Positions 17,258 to 26,205 are shown, numbered from the stretch's first letter. The stretch: 64,000 bases of DNA from Jiella pacifica (GCF_010500815.1 NZ_JAAAMG010000008.1:62001-126000); one strand, 5' to 3'. Notes: generated by a model not told the origin, from the letters alone. Numbers and translations are program-made.

Positions 17258-18715
17258 ATGGCCGGGTGGCGACCACGCATTGACGTCAACGCGATGTCGC
17301 TGAAGGCCCGCCTCGCCTCCACCCTCGCCAGCGCCTTCGTCGCAATCCTCATCATCGGCGCGGTGCTGACCTTCTACCAGGCGCGCGACAACATCCGTGC
17401 CGAGCTCCAGGCGGCGCGGAGCGTCGCCAGCAACCGGGTGGCCCAGCTCGTCGCCGAACTGCCCGCCTCCCCCGACGTCCGGGGCAAGCTCGCCGGCTTC
17501 GTGCGGACCTTCAACGGCGACCGGCGGGTGAAGGTCATCCTGATCGATTCCGTCGGCGTGATCCGCGACCAGTCGGTGATGGCGCAAGGGTTCGGCAGCA
17601 CCCTGCCCGACTGGTTCGTCACGCTGCTCGCGCCCGACCCGACCGTCACCGTCATGCCGCTGACGACCGTGTCGGCTCCGATCACCTCGGTGGCCATCGT
17701 CGTCGATCCCCGCAACGAGCTCGCCGACGCCTGGCTCGATCTCCTGACTGCGCTGGGGCTGCTCGTGCTCTTCCTGGCGATCGCCTTCGGCGCGATCTGG
17801 ATCGTCGCGGACCGCGCACTGCGGCCGCTCGGGGCGATCCACGAAGCCTTCGTTCGCATCGGCGGCGGCGATTATTCGGCGAAAGTCGCGCCGAAGGGCC
17901 CGCCGGAGATGCAGGAACTCGCCGAAGGTCTGAACGCCATGACCGACAGGCTCGCCGTGATTTCCAGCCGCAACCGAAATCTCTCCGACAGGCTCCTCCA
18001 CCTCGAGGACGAAGAGCGGGCAGGCCTCGCCCGCGATCTCCACGACGACGTCGGGCCGCTGCTCTTTGCCATCGACGTCGACGCCTCCGGCATCCGGCGC
18101 GCCGCGAAGACGGAAATGCCGGACCGGAACGCCATCGCCGATCGCGCCGCCGCCATCGTCTCTGCGACCCACGAGGCCCGCAAGGAGCTGAAACGCATCC
18201 TCGGCAATCTACGGCCCAGCGCGACCTCGGGTCTTGGCTTGAAGGGGGCGATCGAGGAGATGGTCGCCGACCTGCAATCACGGCATCCGGACGTCGACTT
18301 CGACCTCGACCTGCCCGAGGGCGACTTCGGCGCGACGATCGAGACGCTGATTTATCGGACCGTGCGCGAAGCGGTGACGAACGCGCTGCGCCACGCCAGA
18401 CCGGCCACCATCTCCATCCGGATCGAGGCGCGCTCCGGCGTGCTGGCCTTCTCGATCACCGACGACGGCGGCGGCTTTGCCGGGCCACGACAGCCGGGCA
18501 GCGGATTCGGCCTCGTCGGCATGAGCGAACGGACCGAGGCGGCCGGCGGCCGGATGCGGGCGGAAGAAATCGCCTCGCCGAGGGGGGTGCGGATTACCGG
18601 CACCGTTCCGCTCGCCGGACGCAGCCAGCTTCGACATGGCGAGACCGCCCCCCCAACTGGTCTCGACGACGCGGCCGCCTCGGCCGCCATGGCATTTGTG
18701 AAGGACGAGCGATGA
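17258..18715 (+). CDS. NarX/FlhS-type membrane sensor histidine kinase
   Basis: A 485-residue kinase. TM1 spans about residues 20-40, a periplasmic sensor region of about 110 residues follows, TM2 spans about 150-177, then a HAMP linker. The HisKA_3 dimerisation motif is ERAGLARDLHDDVGPLLF with phospho-acceptor His262. The ATPase domain has the N box REAVTNALRHA and G box DDGGGFAG. Kinases of this type (FlhS, MoxY) control methanol/alcohol oxidation genes in methylotrophs. The stop overlaps the response-regulator start (ATGA). MSLKAR (17294) is an alternative start; neither has a clear ribosome-binding site. Confidence 0.85.
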   Translation: MAGWRPRIDVNAMSLKARLASTLASAFVAILIIGAVLTFYQARDNIRAELQAARSVASNRVAQLVAELPASPDVRGKLAGFVRTFNGDRRVKVILIDSVGVIRDQSVMAQGFGSTLPDWFVTLLAPDPTVTVMPLTTVSAPITSVAIVVDPRNELADAWLDLLTALGLLVLFLAIAFGAIWIVADRALRPLGAIHEAFVRIGGGDYSAKVAPKGPPEMQELAEGLNAMTDRLAVISSRNRNLSDRLLHLEDEERAGLARDLHDDVGPLLFAIDVDASGIRRAAKTEMPDRNAIADRAAAIVSATHEARKELKRILGNLRPSATSGLGLKGAIEEMVADLQSRHPDVDFDLDLPEGDFGATIETLIYRTVREAVTNALRHARPATISIRIEARSGVLAFSITDDGGGFAGPRQPGSGFGLVGMSERTEAAGGRMRAEEIASPRGVRITGTVPLAGRSQLRHGETAPPTGLDDAAASAAMAFVKDER

Positions 18716-19347
18716 AGCTTCTGATCGTCGACGACCACAAGGTCGTTCGGGACGGCATCCGCCGGCTTGTCGAAGGCACGACGGTCACCGCGATCGAAGA
18801 GGCCGAGACACCGTCCGAGGCGCTCGGCCAGTTCCGCAAGCTGCGCCCCGACGTCACCATCCTCGACATCAACCTGAAGAACGGCTCGGGGCTCGACGTC
18901 CTGCGAAGGCTGAGGGCGGACGATCCGAAGGCGAAAGTGGTGATCTTCTCGATGTATTCCGACGTCGTCTACGCCGTCTCGGCGCGGCGCGAGGGCGCCC
19001 TCGGCTACGTCTCGAAAAGCGCCCAGTCCGACGAGCTTCTCGTCGCGCTCGAAAAGGCGATGGCGGGCGAGACCTATGTCGATTCCGAAACTGCCGCACT
19101 GATGAAGGTGCACACCAACCGCGAAACCGGCATTTCGGACCTGACGCGTCGGGAGCTGCAGATCCTCCACATGCTCGGCGACGGCAAGAGCCTGTCGGAA
19201 ATCGCCGAGGGCCTCGGCGTCGCCTACAAGACCGTCGCCAATACCTCGACGCGGATGAAGGAGAAGCTCGGCGTCGAACGCACCTCCGACCTCGTGCGCT
19301 TCGCCCTCGAAACCAAGGGCGGGCGCATGCTCGAGGGCGGCGACTGA
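18712..19347 (+). CDS. NarL/FlhR-type response regulator
   Basis: A 211-residue regulator. The receiver domain has the acidic pair Asp7-Asp8, phospho-acceptor Asp52 (TILDINLKN) and a Ser/Tyr/Lys switch (GYVSKSA). A LuxR-type helix-turn-helix lies at about residues 145-205 (LTRRELQILHMLGDGKSLSEIAEGLGVAYKTV). It is the partner of the kinase upstream (ATGA overlap). The three inverted repeats immediately downstream are candidate binding sites controlling the PepSY/beta-propeller operon. Confidence 0.88.
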   Translation: MKLLIVDDHKVVRDGIRRLVEGTTVTAIEEAETPSEALGQFRKLRPDVTILDINLKNGSGLDVLRRLRADDPKAKVVIFSMYSDVVYAVSARREGALGYVSKSAQSDELLVALEKAMAGETYVDSETAALMKVHTNRETGISDLTRRELQILHMLGDGKSLSEIAEGLGVAYKTVANTSTRMKEKLGVERTSDLVRFALETKGGRMLEGGD

Positions 19348-19355
19348 TGACAATC

Positions 19356-19410
19356 CGGGAAGTAGTCCCGTTGCCCCAGGGCAATCTTGTAAGCTAGCAA
19401 TTCCATTGCT
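19356..19410. promoter_or_regulatory. three consecutive inverted repeats before the PepSY/beta-propeller genes
   Basis: Within 55 bp lie three perfect dyads: CGGGAAGTAGTCCCG (19356-19370), TTGCCCCAGGGCAA (19371-19384) and AGCAATTCCATTGCT (19396-19410). They lie directly after the response-regulator stop and 80 bp before the next start. The second could be a weak terminator stem. The first and third look like operators, NarL/LuxR-family proteins commonly binding short dyads. Confidence 0.55.
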
Positions 19411-19490
19411 GGCGTTCTCCGCGACCCGTCTCTCCCAAAGGCGAGTTGCGGGGAACGCCGGGCACCGACGAACGAGACGGGAGGCTCGCT

Positions 19491-19766
19491 TTGACGACGA
19501 TCGCACGCATCGGATTTGCCTGCGCATTCCTCTTCGCCACCGGCGCCGCACTGGCCCAGGAATCGGAAACGATCGAAGAGATGGCCTCGCCGGAGGAAGT
19601 CTCCAAGGTCGCCGAAACGCTCTCCAAGATCGGCTGCACCGCGCCTGCGGTCGAGAAGGAGAGCGACGATCTCTTCGAGATCGACGACGCGACCTGCGAA
19701 ATCGGCCAGTACGACATCAAGCTGAACGGCGACTACAAGATCATCGTAATGTCGATCGACGAATGA
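19491..19766 (+). CDS. small secreted PepSY-like protein
   Basis: A 91-residue exported protein with a TTG start, chosen because CGGGAGG lies six bases upstream and a signal peptide begins there (GFACAFLFATGAALA). The mature part (IEEMASPEEVSKVAETLSKIGCTAPAVEK, ending YDIKLNGDYKIIVMSIDE) resembles the PepSY_2 fold, with two cysteines that may form a disulfide. It lies at the head of the beta-propeller operon. Role unknown; PepSY proteins are often inhibitors or regulators in the periplasm. Confidence 0.72.
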   Translation: MTTIARIGFACAFLFATGAALAQESETIEEMASPEEVSKVAETLSKIGCTAPAVEKESDDLFEIDDATCEIGQYDIKLNGDYKIIVMSIDE

Positions 19767-19839
19767 CGAGCCGTCGCGCATCCTGCGTGGACGAGCGGGG
19801 CGCGCATCCGCGGTCTGCTTCGGCTGATGGGAGGAATGA

Positions 19840-20814
19840 TTGAGACGACTGTCACTTGCGGCTCTCGCCGCGACGCTCGCGCTGTCGGCAAGTCCGGCCT
19901 ATGCCTACAAGGTCTTCGTGTCGAACGAGAAGGGCAACGACGTCACCGTGCTCGACTCGGAACAGGATTTCGCCGTCGTCGACACCTTCGACGTCGGCCA
20001 GCGACCGCGCGGCATCGCCGTCAGCCCGGACGGTAAGTCGCTCTACGTCTGTACCAGCGACGACGACATCATCAAGGAATTCGACACCGAAACCCATGCG
20101 TTCGTCCGGACGCTTCCCTCGGGCCCCGATCCCGAGCTCCTGGTTGTGTCCCCCTCGGGCGATCAGCTCTACGCCGCCAACGAGGACGACAATCTCGTCA
20201 CGGTCATCGACCTCAAGAGCGGCGCGCGCCTCGCCGAGATCCCGGTCGGCGTCGAGCCGGAAGGCATGGGCGTGTCGCCCGACGGCCAAACCATCGTCAA
20301 CACGTCGGAAACGACGAACATGGCCCATTTCATCGACCGCGACAGCCAGCAGATCACCGCCAACGTCCTGGTCGATTCCCGGCCGCGCTTCGCCCAGTAC
20401 AAGAAGGACGGTACCGAGATCTGGGTGTCTGCGGAAATCGGCGGCACCGTCTCGGTGATCGACGCCGCGACCAAGGAGATCAAGCACAAGGTCACCTTCG
20501 AGATCCCGGGCATCCGCTCCGAGGCGATCCAGCCGGTCGGCATCCGCATCACCGACGACGGAACCAAGGCCTACATCGCGCTCGGACCGGCCAATCGCGT
20601 CGCCGTCGTCGATGCCAAGACCTACGAGGTGCTCGACTATCTCCTCGTCGGCCAGAGGGTGTGGCAGCTCGCCTTCTCGCCGGACCAGAAGTACCTCTTC
20701 ACCACCAACGGCCTGTCGAACGACGTCACGATCATCGACGTCGCGTCGGACCGTGCCGTGAAGTCGGTTCAGGTCGGCCAGCAGCCATGGGGCGTCGCCG
20801 CCACGCCGGAATGA
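19840..20814 (+). CDS. YVTN beta-propeller protein, PQQ-catabolism associated
   Basis: A 324-residue periplasmic beta-propeller. A signal peptide (LAATLALSASPAYA) is followed by about seven repeats with the consensus PRGIAVSPDGKSLYV / VIDxxTxE (for example 45-60, 86-100, 128-142). The family sits beside PQQ-dependent dehydrogenases and their ABC transporter. A TTG start follows GGGAGGA. It may be a docking or scavenging protein for quinoprotein assembly, but no activity is established. Part of a run with the next gene, 55 bp away. Confidence 0.86.
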   Translation: MRRLSLAALAATLALSASPAYAYKVFVSNEKGNDVTVLDSEQDFAVVDTFDVGQRPRGIAVSPDGKSLYVCTSDDDIIKEFDTETHAFVRTLPSGPDPELLVVSPSGDQLYAANEDDNLVTVIDLKSGARLAEIPVGVEPEGMGVSPDGQTIVNTSETTNMAHFIDRDSQQITANVLVDSRPRFAQYKKDGTEIWVSAEIGGTVSVIDAATKEIKHKVTFEIPGIRSEAIQPVGIRITDDGTKAYIALGPANRVAVVDAKTYEVLDYLLVGQRVWQLAFSPDQKYLFTTNGLSNDVTIIDVASDRAVKSVQVGQQPWGVAATPE

Positions 20815-20869
20815 TCGCGTGGGACCGTCTCTGCGCGAAATCGATGACAAACCACCGGGAGGAACTGCA

Positions 20870-21511
20870 ATGAAATCACCATGGCTCGCCCTTATGGCCG
20901 CGCTTTTCGGCCTCGGCATCGCCCTGGCGCCGGCTGGCCCCGCCTTCGCGCAGCAGGCCGATGACGACGACGATGCCAAGCCTGCAGCCTCCGCGGCCGC
21001 CCAGGCGGACGACAACGATGATGATGACGACGACGACGGCGCTCAGGGCGCCAACATGGTGCCGGCGGCCGAAGGGCTGAAGATTCCTCCCGGTTCGGAA
21101 ATGATGCCGGCGGCCGCCCTCAACGGCGACCAGATCGGCCTGCCGAAGAACAGCCTGTCCTCGCAGATCGTCACCCCGCTGATCCTCGGCGAAGGCGGCA
21201 AGCCCTTCACGGTCAACCACACCGACTTCTATCTGCGCGCCGGCCAGGCCTATCGCTGGGACATCAAGTCCGAGGGCGACATCGAGTACAAGTTCAACGC
21301 GCCGGACTTCTTCCGCAATGTCTGGATGAACCAGATCGTCATCGACGATCTTGAGATCCACATGGCCGGTGCACCCGCCTGGCTCGAATACGACGCTCAC
21401 GGCACCATTACCGTGCAGTTCCAGACCGTGCGGCCGGGCCGCTACGACTGGCATGTCGGCGGCCTCGACGCCGAGCACGAGATGAAGGGCACGATCACCG
21501 TCGTTCCGTGA
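20870..21511 (+). CDS. acidic secreted cupredoxin-like protein
   Basis: A 213-residue exported protein. The signal peptide ends at AFA (residue 27) and is followed by a linker with two Asp runs (ADDDDDAKP and DDNDDDDDDDGAQ, residues 31-57). The rest is a beta-rich domain ending QFQTVRPGRYDWHVGGLDAEHEMKGTITVVP, which resembles the last strands of a cupredoxin, with His and Met available for metal. GGGAGGA precedes the ATG. The Asp runs could bind calcium or lanthanides, which would fit a quinoprotein locus, but that is speculation. A strong terminator follows. Confidence 0.72.
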   Translation: MKSPWLALMAALFGLGIALAPAGPAFAQQADDDDDAKPAASAAAQADDNDDDDDDDGAQGANMVPAAEGLKIPPGSEMMPAAALNGDQIGLPKNSLSSQIVTPLILGEGGKPFTVNHTDFYLRAGQAYRWDIKSEGDIEYKFNAPDFFRNVWMNQIVIDDLEIHMAGAPAWLEYDAHGTITVQFQTVRPGRYDWHVGGLDAEHEMKGTITVVP

Positions 21512-21535
21512 TCCTCATAGATCGCACCGACGAAG

Positions 21536-21560
21536 AGGCCGCGGGTCGTCCCGCGGCCTT
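21536..21560 (+). terminator. intrinsic terminator after the beta-propeller operon
   Basis: The perfect stem AGGCCGCGGG, loop TCGT, CCCGCGGCCT is followed by T and lies 24 bp after the stop of the acidic secreted protein gene. Confidence 0.75.
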
Positions 21561-21637
21561 GCGCCGTTTCAAGCCTCTGCCTTACCAACTCGTTGCGCTA
21601 TAATGAGGGCGAAGGCGCCGAAGAGAGCGATGCAAGC

Positions 21638-22435
21638 ATGCAGGATGGGACTCTGAGCCACGCGGAAGCCCCCGGCATCCCGGCCCTTGCGGTCGAGCGG
21701 GTCAGCCATTCCTATGGCCAGCGCAAGGCGCTCGACGACGTCTCCTTCTCGGTGCCGCAGGGCTCCTTCACCGCCCTTCTCGGGCCCAACGGCGCCGGCA
21801 AGTCGACGCTGTTCTCGCTGGTCACCCGGCTGTTCAACGTCCGCCACGGCGCCATCCACATTCTCGGCTTCGACCTCAATGGCGAGCCGGGCGAGGCGCT
21901 GCGCCGGCTCGGCGTGGTGTTCCAGGCCCGCACTCTCGACCTCGACCTGTCGATCAGCCAGAACCTGATCTATCACGCGGCGCTGCACGGCCTGCCGGCC
22001 TCCGCGGCAAGAACGCGTATCGGCGAGATCCTCGCCACGTCGGAGCTTCGCACCCGGCTCAAGGAGAAGGCCCGCAACCTCTCCGGCGGGCAGCTTCGCA
22101 GCATCGAGATCGTCCGCGCCTTCATGCATCGCCCGCGGCTCATCCTGCTCGACGAGCCGACCGTCGGCCTCGACATCCGCTCGCGCGCGGCGATCCTCGC
22201 CGAGGTTCGCCGGCTGGTGAAGGAGGAAGGCGTCAGCGTCCTCTGGGCGACCCATCTGATCGACGAGATCGACCCCGCCGACCGCGTGATCGTCCTGCAT
22301 CAGGGCACGGTGCGTGCCGAAGGCCCGGTGCCCGAGGTCGTCGCGGCGGAGCGGGCGAAGTCGATCGGCGACGCCTTCACGCGGCTGACCGGCCTCTCGG
22401 TGAGGGCAGAAGGTCTCGAGGAGGTGCGCCCGTGA
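21638..22435 (+). CDS. ABC transporter ATP-binding protein, PQQ-associated
   Basis: A 265-residue ATPase with Walker A GPNGAGKST, signature LSGGQLRSIEI, Walker B LILLDEPTVGLD and a switch histidine in LWATHLIDE. It pairs with the permease immediately downstream (GTGA overlap). The family is tied to PQQ-dependent alcohol dehydrogenase clusters, and the likely binding protein is at 15884. ATG at 21638 is preferred. An upstream TTG at 21593 would place a TATAAT (21598-21603), a possible -10 element, inside the coding region. Substrate unknown. Confidence 0.87.
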   Translation: MQDGTLSHAEAPGIPALAVERVSHSYGQRKALDDVSFSVPQGSFTALLGPNGAGKSTLFSLVTRLFNVRHGAIHILGFDLNGEPGEALRRLGVVFQARTLDLDLSISQNLIYHAALHGLPASAARTRIGEILATSELRTRLKEKARNLSGGQLRSIEIVRAFMHRPRLILLDEPTVGLDIRSRAAILAEVRRLVKEEGVSVLWATHLIDEIDPADRVIVLHQGTVRAEGPVPEVVAAERAKSIGDAFTRLTGLSVRAEGLEEVRP

Positions 22436-23283
22436 GCGACACGACGCTCGAACGGACCGGTGCCGCGCCGATGCGCCGCGGCTTTCCGCTCTCGGCCTAT
22501 CTGATCTGTGCCGGCGGCATCGTCTGGCGCGAGGCGCTGCGCTTCATCCATCAGCGCGAGCGCTTCGTCTCGGCGCTGGTGCGCCCGCTCCTTTGGCTGT
22601 TCATCTTCGCCGCCGGCTTCCGCCAGGTGCTCGGCGTCTCGATCATCGCGCCCTACCAGACCTACATCCTCTACGAGGTCTACATCGCCCCCGGCCTCGT
22701 CGGGATGATCCTTCTTTTCAACGGCATGCAGTCCTCGCTCTCGATGGTCTACGACCGCGAGACGGGCACGATGAAAACCCTGCTGGTCTCGCCGCTGCCG
22801 CGCTGGTTCCTGCTGGTCGCCAAGCTGTTCGCTGGCGTCGCCGTCGGCGTCGTGCAGGTCTACGTCTTCTTCGCCATCGCCTGGTTCTGGGAGGTGCAGC
22901 CGGACTGGCTCGGCTATCTGACGGCGTTGCCGGCGATCGTTCTCGCCGGGCTGATGCTCGGCGCGCTCGGGATGCTGCTCTCGTCGCTCGTCCAGCAACT
23001 CGAAAACTTCGCCGGGGTAATGAACTTCGTCATCTTCCCGATGTATTTCGCCTCCTCGGCGCTCTATCCGCTGTGGCGCGTCCAGGAGTCGAGCCCGCTG
23101 CTCTACCGGATCTGCCAGTTCAATCCCTTCACCCATGCGGTGGAACTGATCCGCTTCGCGCTCTATCAACAGTTCAACGGCGACGCGTTCCTGATCGTCC
23201 TCGGCTGCACGGTGCTGTTCCTCGGCGGGGCGATCGTCGCCTATGATCCGGCCCGCGGCCTGATCAGCCGCAAGCGTCAGTAG
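22432..23283 (+). CDS. ABC-2 type permease, PQQ-associated
   Basis: A 283-residue integral membrane protein with about six helices (for example LVRPLLWLFIFAAGF, AGVAVGVVQVYVFFAIAWF, ALPAIVLAGLMLGALGMLL, VLGCTVLFLGGAIVAY) and the ABC-2 motif SMVYDRETGTMKTLLVSPLPRW. A GTG start overlaps the ATPase stop. ABC-2 permeases usually export, although a binding protein is encoded in the same locus. Transport direction and cargo are unknown. Confidence 0.87.
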   Translation: MSDTTLERTGAAPMRRGFPLSAYLICAGGIVWREALRFIHQRERFVSALVRPLLWLFIFAAGFRQVLGVSIIAPYQTYILYEVYIAPGLVGMILLFNGMQSSLSMVYDRETGTMKTLLVSPLPRWFLLVAKLFAGVAVGVVQVYVFFAIAWFWEVQPDWLGYLTALPAIVLAGLMLGALGMLLSSLVQQLENFAGVMNFVIFPMYFASSALYPLWRVQESSPLLYRICQFNPFTHAVELIRFALYQQFNGDAFLIVLGCTVLFLGGAIVAYDPARGLISRKRQ

Positions 23284-23327
23284 GCGGACGGCCAAGCGGT
23301 CGAACGAAAACGAATGGGAGGAACGTC

Positions 23328-24137
23328 ATGAGGTCCGAAATCAATCGAGGACGGCTGGCGGCGGCATTGCGAGGTGTCTCGCTCGCAGCCTTCGCCGTCG
23401 CGGCGACTTTTGCGGCGGCGAACGCCCAGGACGGGGCGAGCCCGCGCGAGGTCCCCAAGGACTTCGTCGTCCCCGGCCCCGCGCCGACCAATGCACCAGC
23501 TGCAACCGGCAACGCGCCGAGCACTCCGCCTGCAGCTGAGGAAGTTGGCGGCGGCCAAAGCGCCAGGAACCCGATGGACTTCGCCAAGGCGCCCGCCGCG
23601 GCGACGACCGACTGGCCCTGCATGCAGCGGCGGGTCGACCAGATCTCCGCCGGCCAGATATGGGGGGGGCCGCCTCTGCCCGACGCAGCTTCCGTCGCCG
23701 CCGGCGACGAGATCGGCCGGCTGGTCGACGAGGTGACGGCGCGGCGACTGCCGCTCCCCGAAGCCGAGCAGGCCGTGAAGGACTATCTTGCCGGCCTCTC
23801 CGACGCCGAGCGCGAAGACAAGGCGAGTGCCTTCGTCGCCGTCATGCTCGATCGCTTCAATGCCGAGCGCAGCCAGATCATGCGCGGGATCGAACGCTAC
23901 GGCGCCAAGCAGAAGGCGATGGCGGCGCGGCTGCGCGAGGAGACGAAGGCCTTCTCCACCAACCAGAACAACCCGACCGCCAATCCGTTGGAACTCGACG
24001 AGGCGCGTCAGCAGATGCTCTGGGACACCCGCATCTTTCAGGAACGCCGGCAGTCGCTGAGCTTCGTCTGCGAGGTGCCGACGCTGATCGAGCAGCGCGC
24101 CTTCGCCCTCGGCCGCGCGGCGCAACAGGCGCTGTGA
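23328..24137 (+). CDS. secreted protein of unknown function, PQQ locus
   Basis: A 269-residue exported protein. The signal peptide ends near AANAQ (residue 34) and is followed by a long Pro/Ala-rich linker. A mostly helical domain starts at DWPCMQRRVDQISAGQIWGGPPL and ends with FVCEVPTLIEQRAFALGRAAQQAL; the two cysteines at its ends could pair. A strong site (GGGAGGAACGTC) precedes the ATG. It is coupled to the ACT-domain gene by GTGA. I know such proteins only as neighbours of this transporter. Confidence 0.7.
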   Translation: MRSEINRGRLAAALRGVSLAAFAVAATFAAANAQDGASPREVPKDFVVPGPAPTNAPAATGNAPSTPPAAEEVGGGQSARNPMDFAKAPAAATTDWPCMQRRVDQISAGQIWGGPPLPDAASVAAGDEIGRLVDEVTARRLPLPEAEQAVKDYLAGLSDAEREDKASAFVAVMLDRFNAERSQIMRGIERYGAKQKAMAARLREETKAFSTNQNNPTANPLELDEARQQMLWDTRIFQERRQSLSFVCEVPTLIEQRAFALGRAAQQAL

Positions 24138-24556
24138 CGGTGGCGGCGGGAACCGGCAGAGCGGCAAGCTTCAGCGTCACGCTGCGCGTCCTTCCGGGCG
24201 AATACGCGATCAGCCGGCTGGAGCCAGACGCCGCGCTTCCCGATTGGGCCGACGGTCCCGGCTTCGTCTCGATCGCACGGACGGTGGACGAGCTCTCGAT
24301 CCTCTGCGAGGCCGAGCGCGTTCCGCTCGGCGTCCGCTCCGAGCCCGGCTGGAGCGGCTTTCAGTTCGTCGGCCCCTTCGCCTTCGACGAGACCGGCATC
24401 GCCGCCTCGGTACTTCAGCCGCTGGCCGATGCCGGAATCGGCATCGTCCTCGTTTCCACCTTCGACACCGACTACCTGTTCGTGAAGACGGAACAGGCCG
24501 GCCGCGCCGCCGAAGCGCTCACCGCCGCCGGACACGTCGCGGCGCCGAGTGGCTGA
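24134..24556 (+). CDS. ACT-domain protein
   Basis: A 140-residue protein with two ACT/CASTOR-like modules. The N-terminal half is SVTLRVLPGEYAISRLEPDAALPDW with FVSIARTVDELSILCEAERVP. The C-terminal half is FAFDETGIAASVLQPLADAGIGIVLVSTFDTDYLFV, the usual small-ligand ACT signature. Such proteins bind amino acids. It starts with GTG overlapping the preceding stop, so it is the last gene of the run. No enzymatic domain is attached. Confidence 0.8.
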   Translation: MTVAAGTGRAASFSVTLRVLPGEYAISRLEPDAALPDWADGPGFVSIARTVDELSILCEAERVPLGVRSEPGWSGFQFVGPFAFDETGIAASVLQPLADAGIGIVLVSTFDTDYLFVKTEQAGRAAEALTAAGHVAAPSG

Positions 24557-24665
24557 AGACGCACGCGCCATGGTCCCAGGCCCGCGCTGCGTCATCAGCG
24601 GAACGCCGCTCGGCCCCCGTCATGTCGGCCCGTCATCTCGGACTGCTGAAACGTCGTCTGGAAAA

Positions 24666-24741
<76 letters not shown>

Positions 24742-24881
24742 ACGACCGGGCTGGAAATAAAGCCTCGGCGGGCGGGATGCAACAGCAATCTTCAGGCATC
24801 TACCATGCCGCACGGGGTGGCCGCGCGAAATCGCTCGGAACGCCGGCCGGGCCATGCTCTGCCAAGTCTCTGCTTCATGCC

Positions 24882-25721
24882 TCAGGCCGAGGCCCGCATG
24901 CCGCCGCGATGGCCGTCCCGCTCCTGGCCGGCAAACCAGCGTACGACGAGCATCACGGCGATCACCGCGAGATAGGCGGCGAGTTCGCTCGCCGAGGGCT
25001 GCGACGCATAGCCGACCAGGATGTGGGCGATCCGGCCGGGAAGGCTTTCTTCCGAAAGCACCGAACTCGTATCCCAGAGCGGCGTCACCCAGTCGTTCAG
25101 CCAGCCCCCTTGCGCCAAGAAGCGCATCGCCTGCGCCGCAAGCCCCGCCGCCAGCAGCGTGATCAGCGCAGTAAGGACGCCGAAGAGATGGCGCAGCGGG
25201 ATGGCGATGAGGCCGAGATAGAGAAGTGCCGAGATCACCGCGCCGCCGGCGATGCCGAGCAGCCCGCCGCCGAGGATGCCGCTCGCCGTCGTCTGGCCGG
25301 CCGCGGCGACGCCATAGAGGAACAGCACCACTTCCGAGCCCTCGCGCAGGACGGCGACGGCGCAGACGATGGCGAGCGCCATCAGCGAGCGGTGGCCGGC
25401 TTTCACCTCTTCGCCGACGGACTTCAGCGAGCGCGCGAGTTCCCGCCCGTGGCTCGCCATCCAGGCATTGTGCCAGATCAGCATGACGACGGCGACGAGC
25501 AGTACGGCCGCATTCAGCGCTTCCTGGCCCGAGCCCTCGAAGAGATCGGCGATGGCCCCGGCGAAGGCGGCGACGAGACAGGCGCCGAGGAACCCGGCAA
25601 AGACGCCGCCGGCGACGTAGGCGCCGCGATGGGCAAGCCCCCGCGTCGCGGCCAGCACCACGCCGACGACGAGGCCCGCCTCGATGACCTCGCGAAAGAC
25701 GATGACGAAGGACGCGAGCAT
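24882..25721 (-). CDS. FTR1-family iron permease
   Basis: A 279-residue seven-helix permease. The two iron-relay motifs REVIE (about residues 9-13) and REGSE (about 125-129) are present, each of the REXXE type that binds ferric iron. With the cupredoxin gene immediately upstream in the same operon it resembles the FtrB/FtrC pair of Brucella and Bordetella. There the copper protein oxidises ferrous iron and the permease takes up the ferric ion. A P19/FtrA and an FtrD ferredoxin gene are not nearby. The ATG at 25721 lies six bases past the cupredoxin stop. Confidence 0.87.
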   Translation of the reverse strand: MLASFVIVFREVIEAGLVVGVVLAATRGLAHRGAYVAGGVFAGFLGACLVAAFAGAIADLFEGSGQEALNAAVLLVAVVMLIWHNAWMASHGRELARSLKSVGEEVKAGHRSLMALAIVCAVAVLREGSEVVLFLYGVAAAGQTTASGILGGGLLGIAGGAVISALLYLGLIAIPLRHLFGVLTALITLLAAGLAAQAMRFLAQGGWLNDWVTPLWDTSSVLSEESLPGRIAHILVGYASQPSASELAAYLAVIAVMLVVRWFAGQERDGHRGGMRASA

Positions 25722-25726
25722 GGCGG

Positions 25727-26095
25727 CTACTTCGCCGTCACGACGCCTCGGGCCGTCGCGGCATGATACTCGCCCATGAACATGTAGCGGCCCGGAACGA
25801 GCGGCTGGATGCGGATGATGCCGGTCTGGCCGCCGCCGACGACCTTCTCGACCCGAAGGTCGTGGGAGTCGAACTCGTCCGGAGTGGCGTCCTCGTTGGT
25901 CAGCTTGATCTGGAAGCGCTGATTGGCGGGAACCTCGATCTCGGACGGGGTGAACACGTGGTCCTTGAGCGTCATCTCGAAGGTCGGAACGTCGGCAGCC
26001 GCGGCGGACGAAACTGGCGAGACCGCGAATTCGGCGAGGCAGGCGGCCGTGAAAAGAGCGGTCCTGAAGAATGCAGCCGGGGAGAGCGAAGCCAT
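25727..26095 (-). CDS. periplasmic cupredoxin-domain protein
   Basis: A 122-residue exported protein. The signal peptide is FFRTALFTAACLAEFAVSPVSSAAAA. The cupredoxin domain (FEMTLKDHVFTPSEIEVPANQRFQIKLTNEDATPDEFDSH) ends in GRYMFMGEYHAATARG, with His and Met residues near its ends as copper ligands. It is the first gene of the FTR1 operon and probably an iron oxidase partner (FtrB-like). AGGA lies six bases before the ATG at 26095. An unusual AT-rich dyad about 110 bp upstream may be its metal-responsive operator. Confidence 0.84.
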   Translation of the reverse strand: MASLSPAAFFRTALFTAACLAEFAVSPVSSAAAADVPTFEMTLKDHVFTPSEIEVPANQRFQIKLTNEDATPDEFDSHDLRVEKVVGGGQTGIIRIQPLVPGRYMFMGEYHAATARGVVTAK

Positions 26096-26205
26096 GGGAG
26101 ATCCTGATGCAGTTAAAGCTGACGGCACGGGGCGATCCACCCGGAGGATCGTCCCGCCTTTGCCGGCAAGAGATACACCCGCGCGGCAATGTCGACACTT
26201 CCGCT

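Noticed and set aside
21593-21637. TTG at 21593 as start of the PQQ-associated ABC ATPase
   Set aside because: A perfect TATAAT (21598-21603) lies within it and homology starts later; ATG 21638 is more likely, although no good -35 element was found for that promoter.
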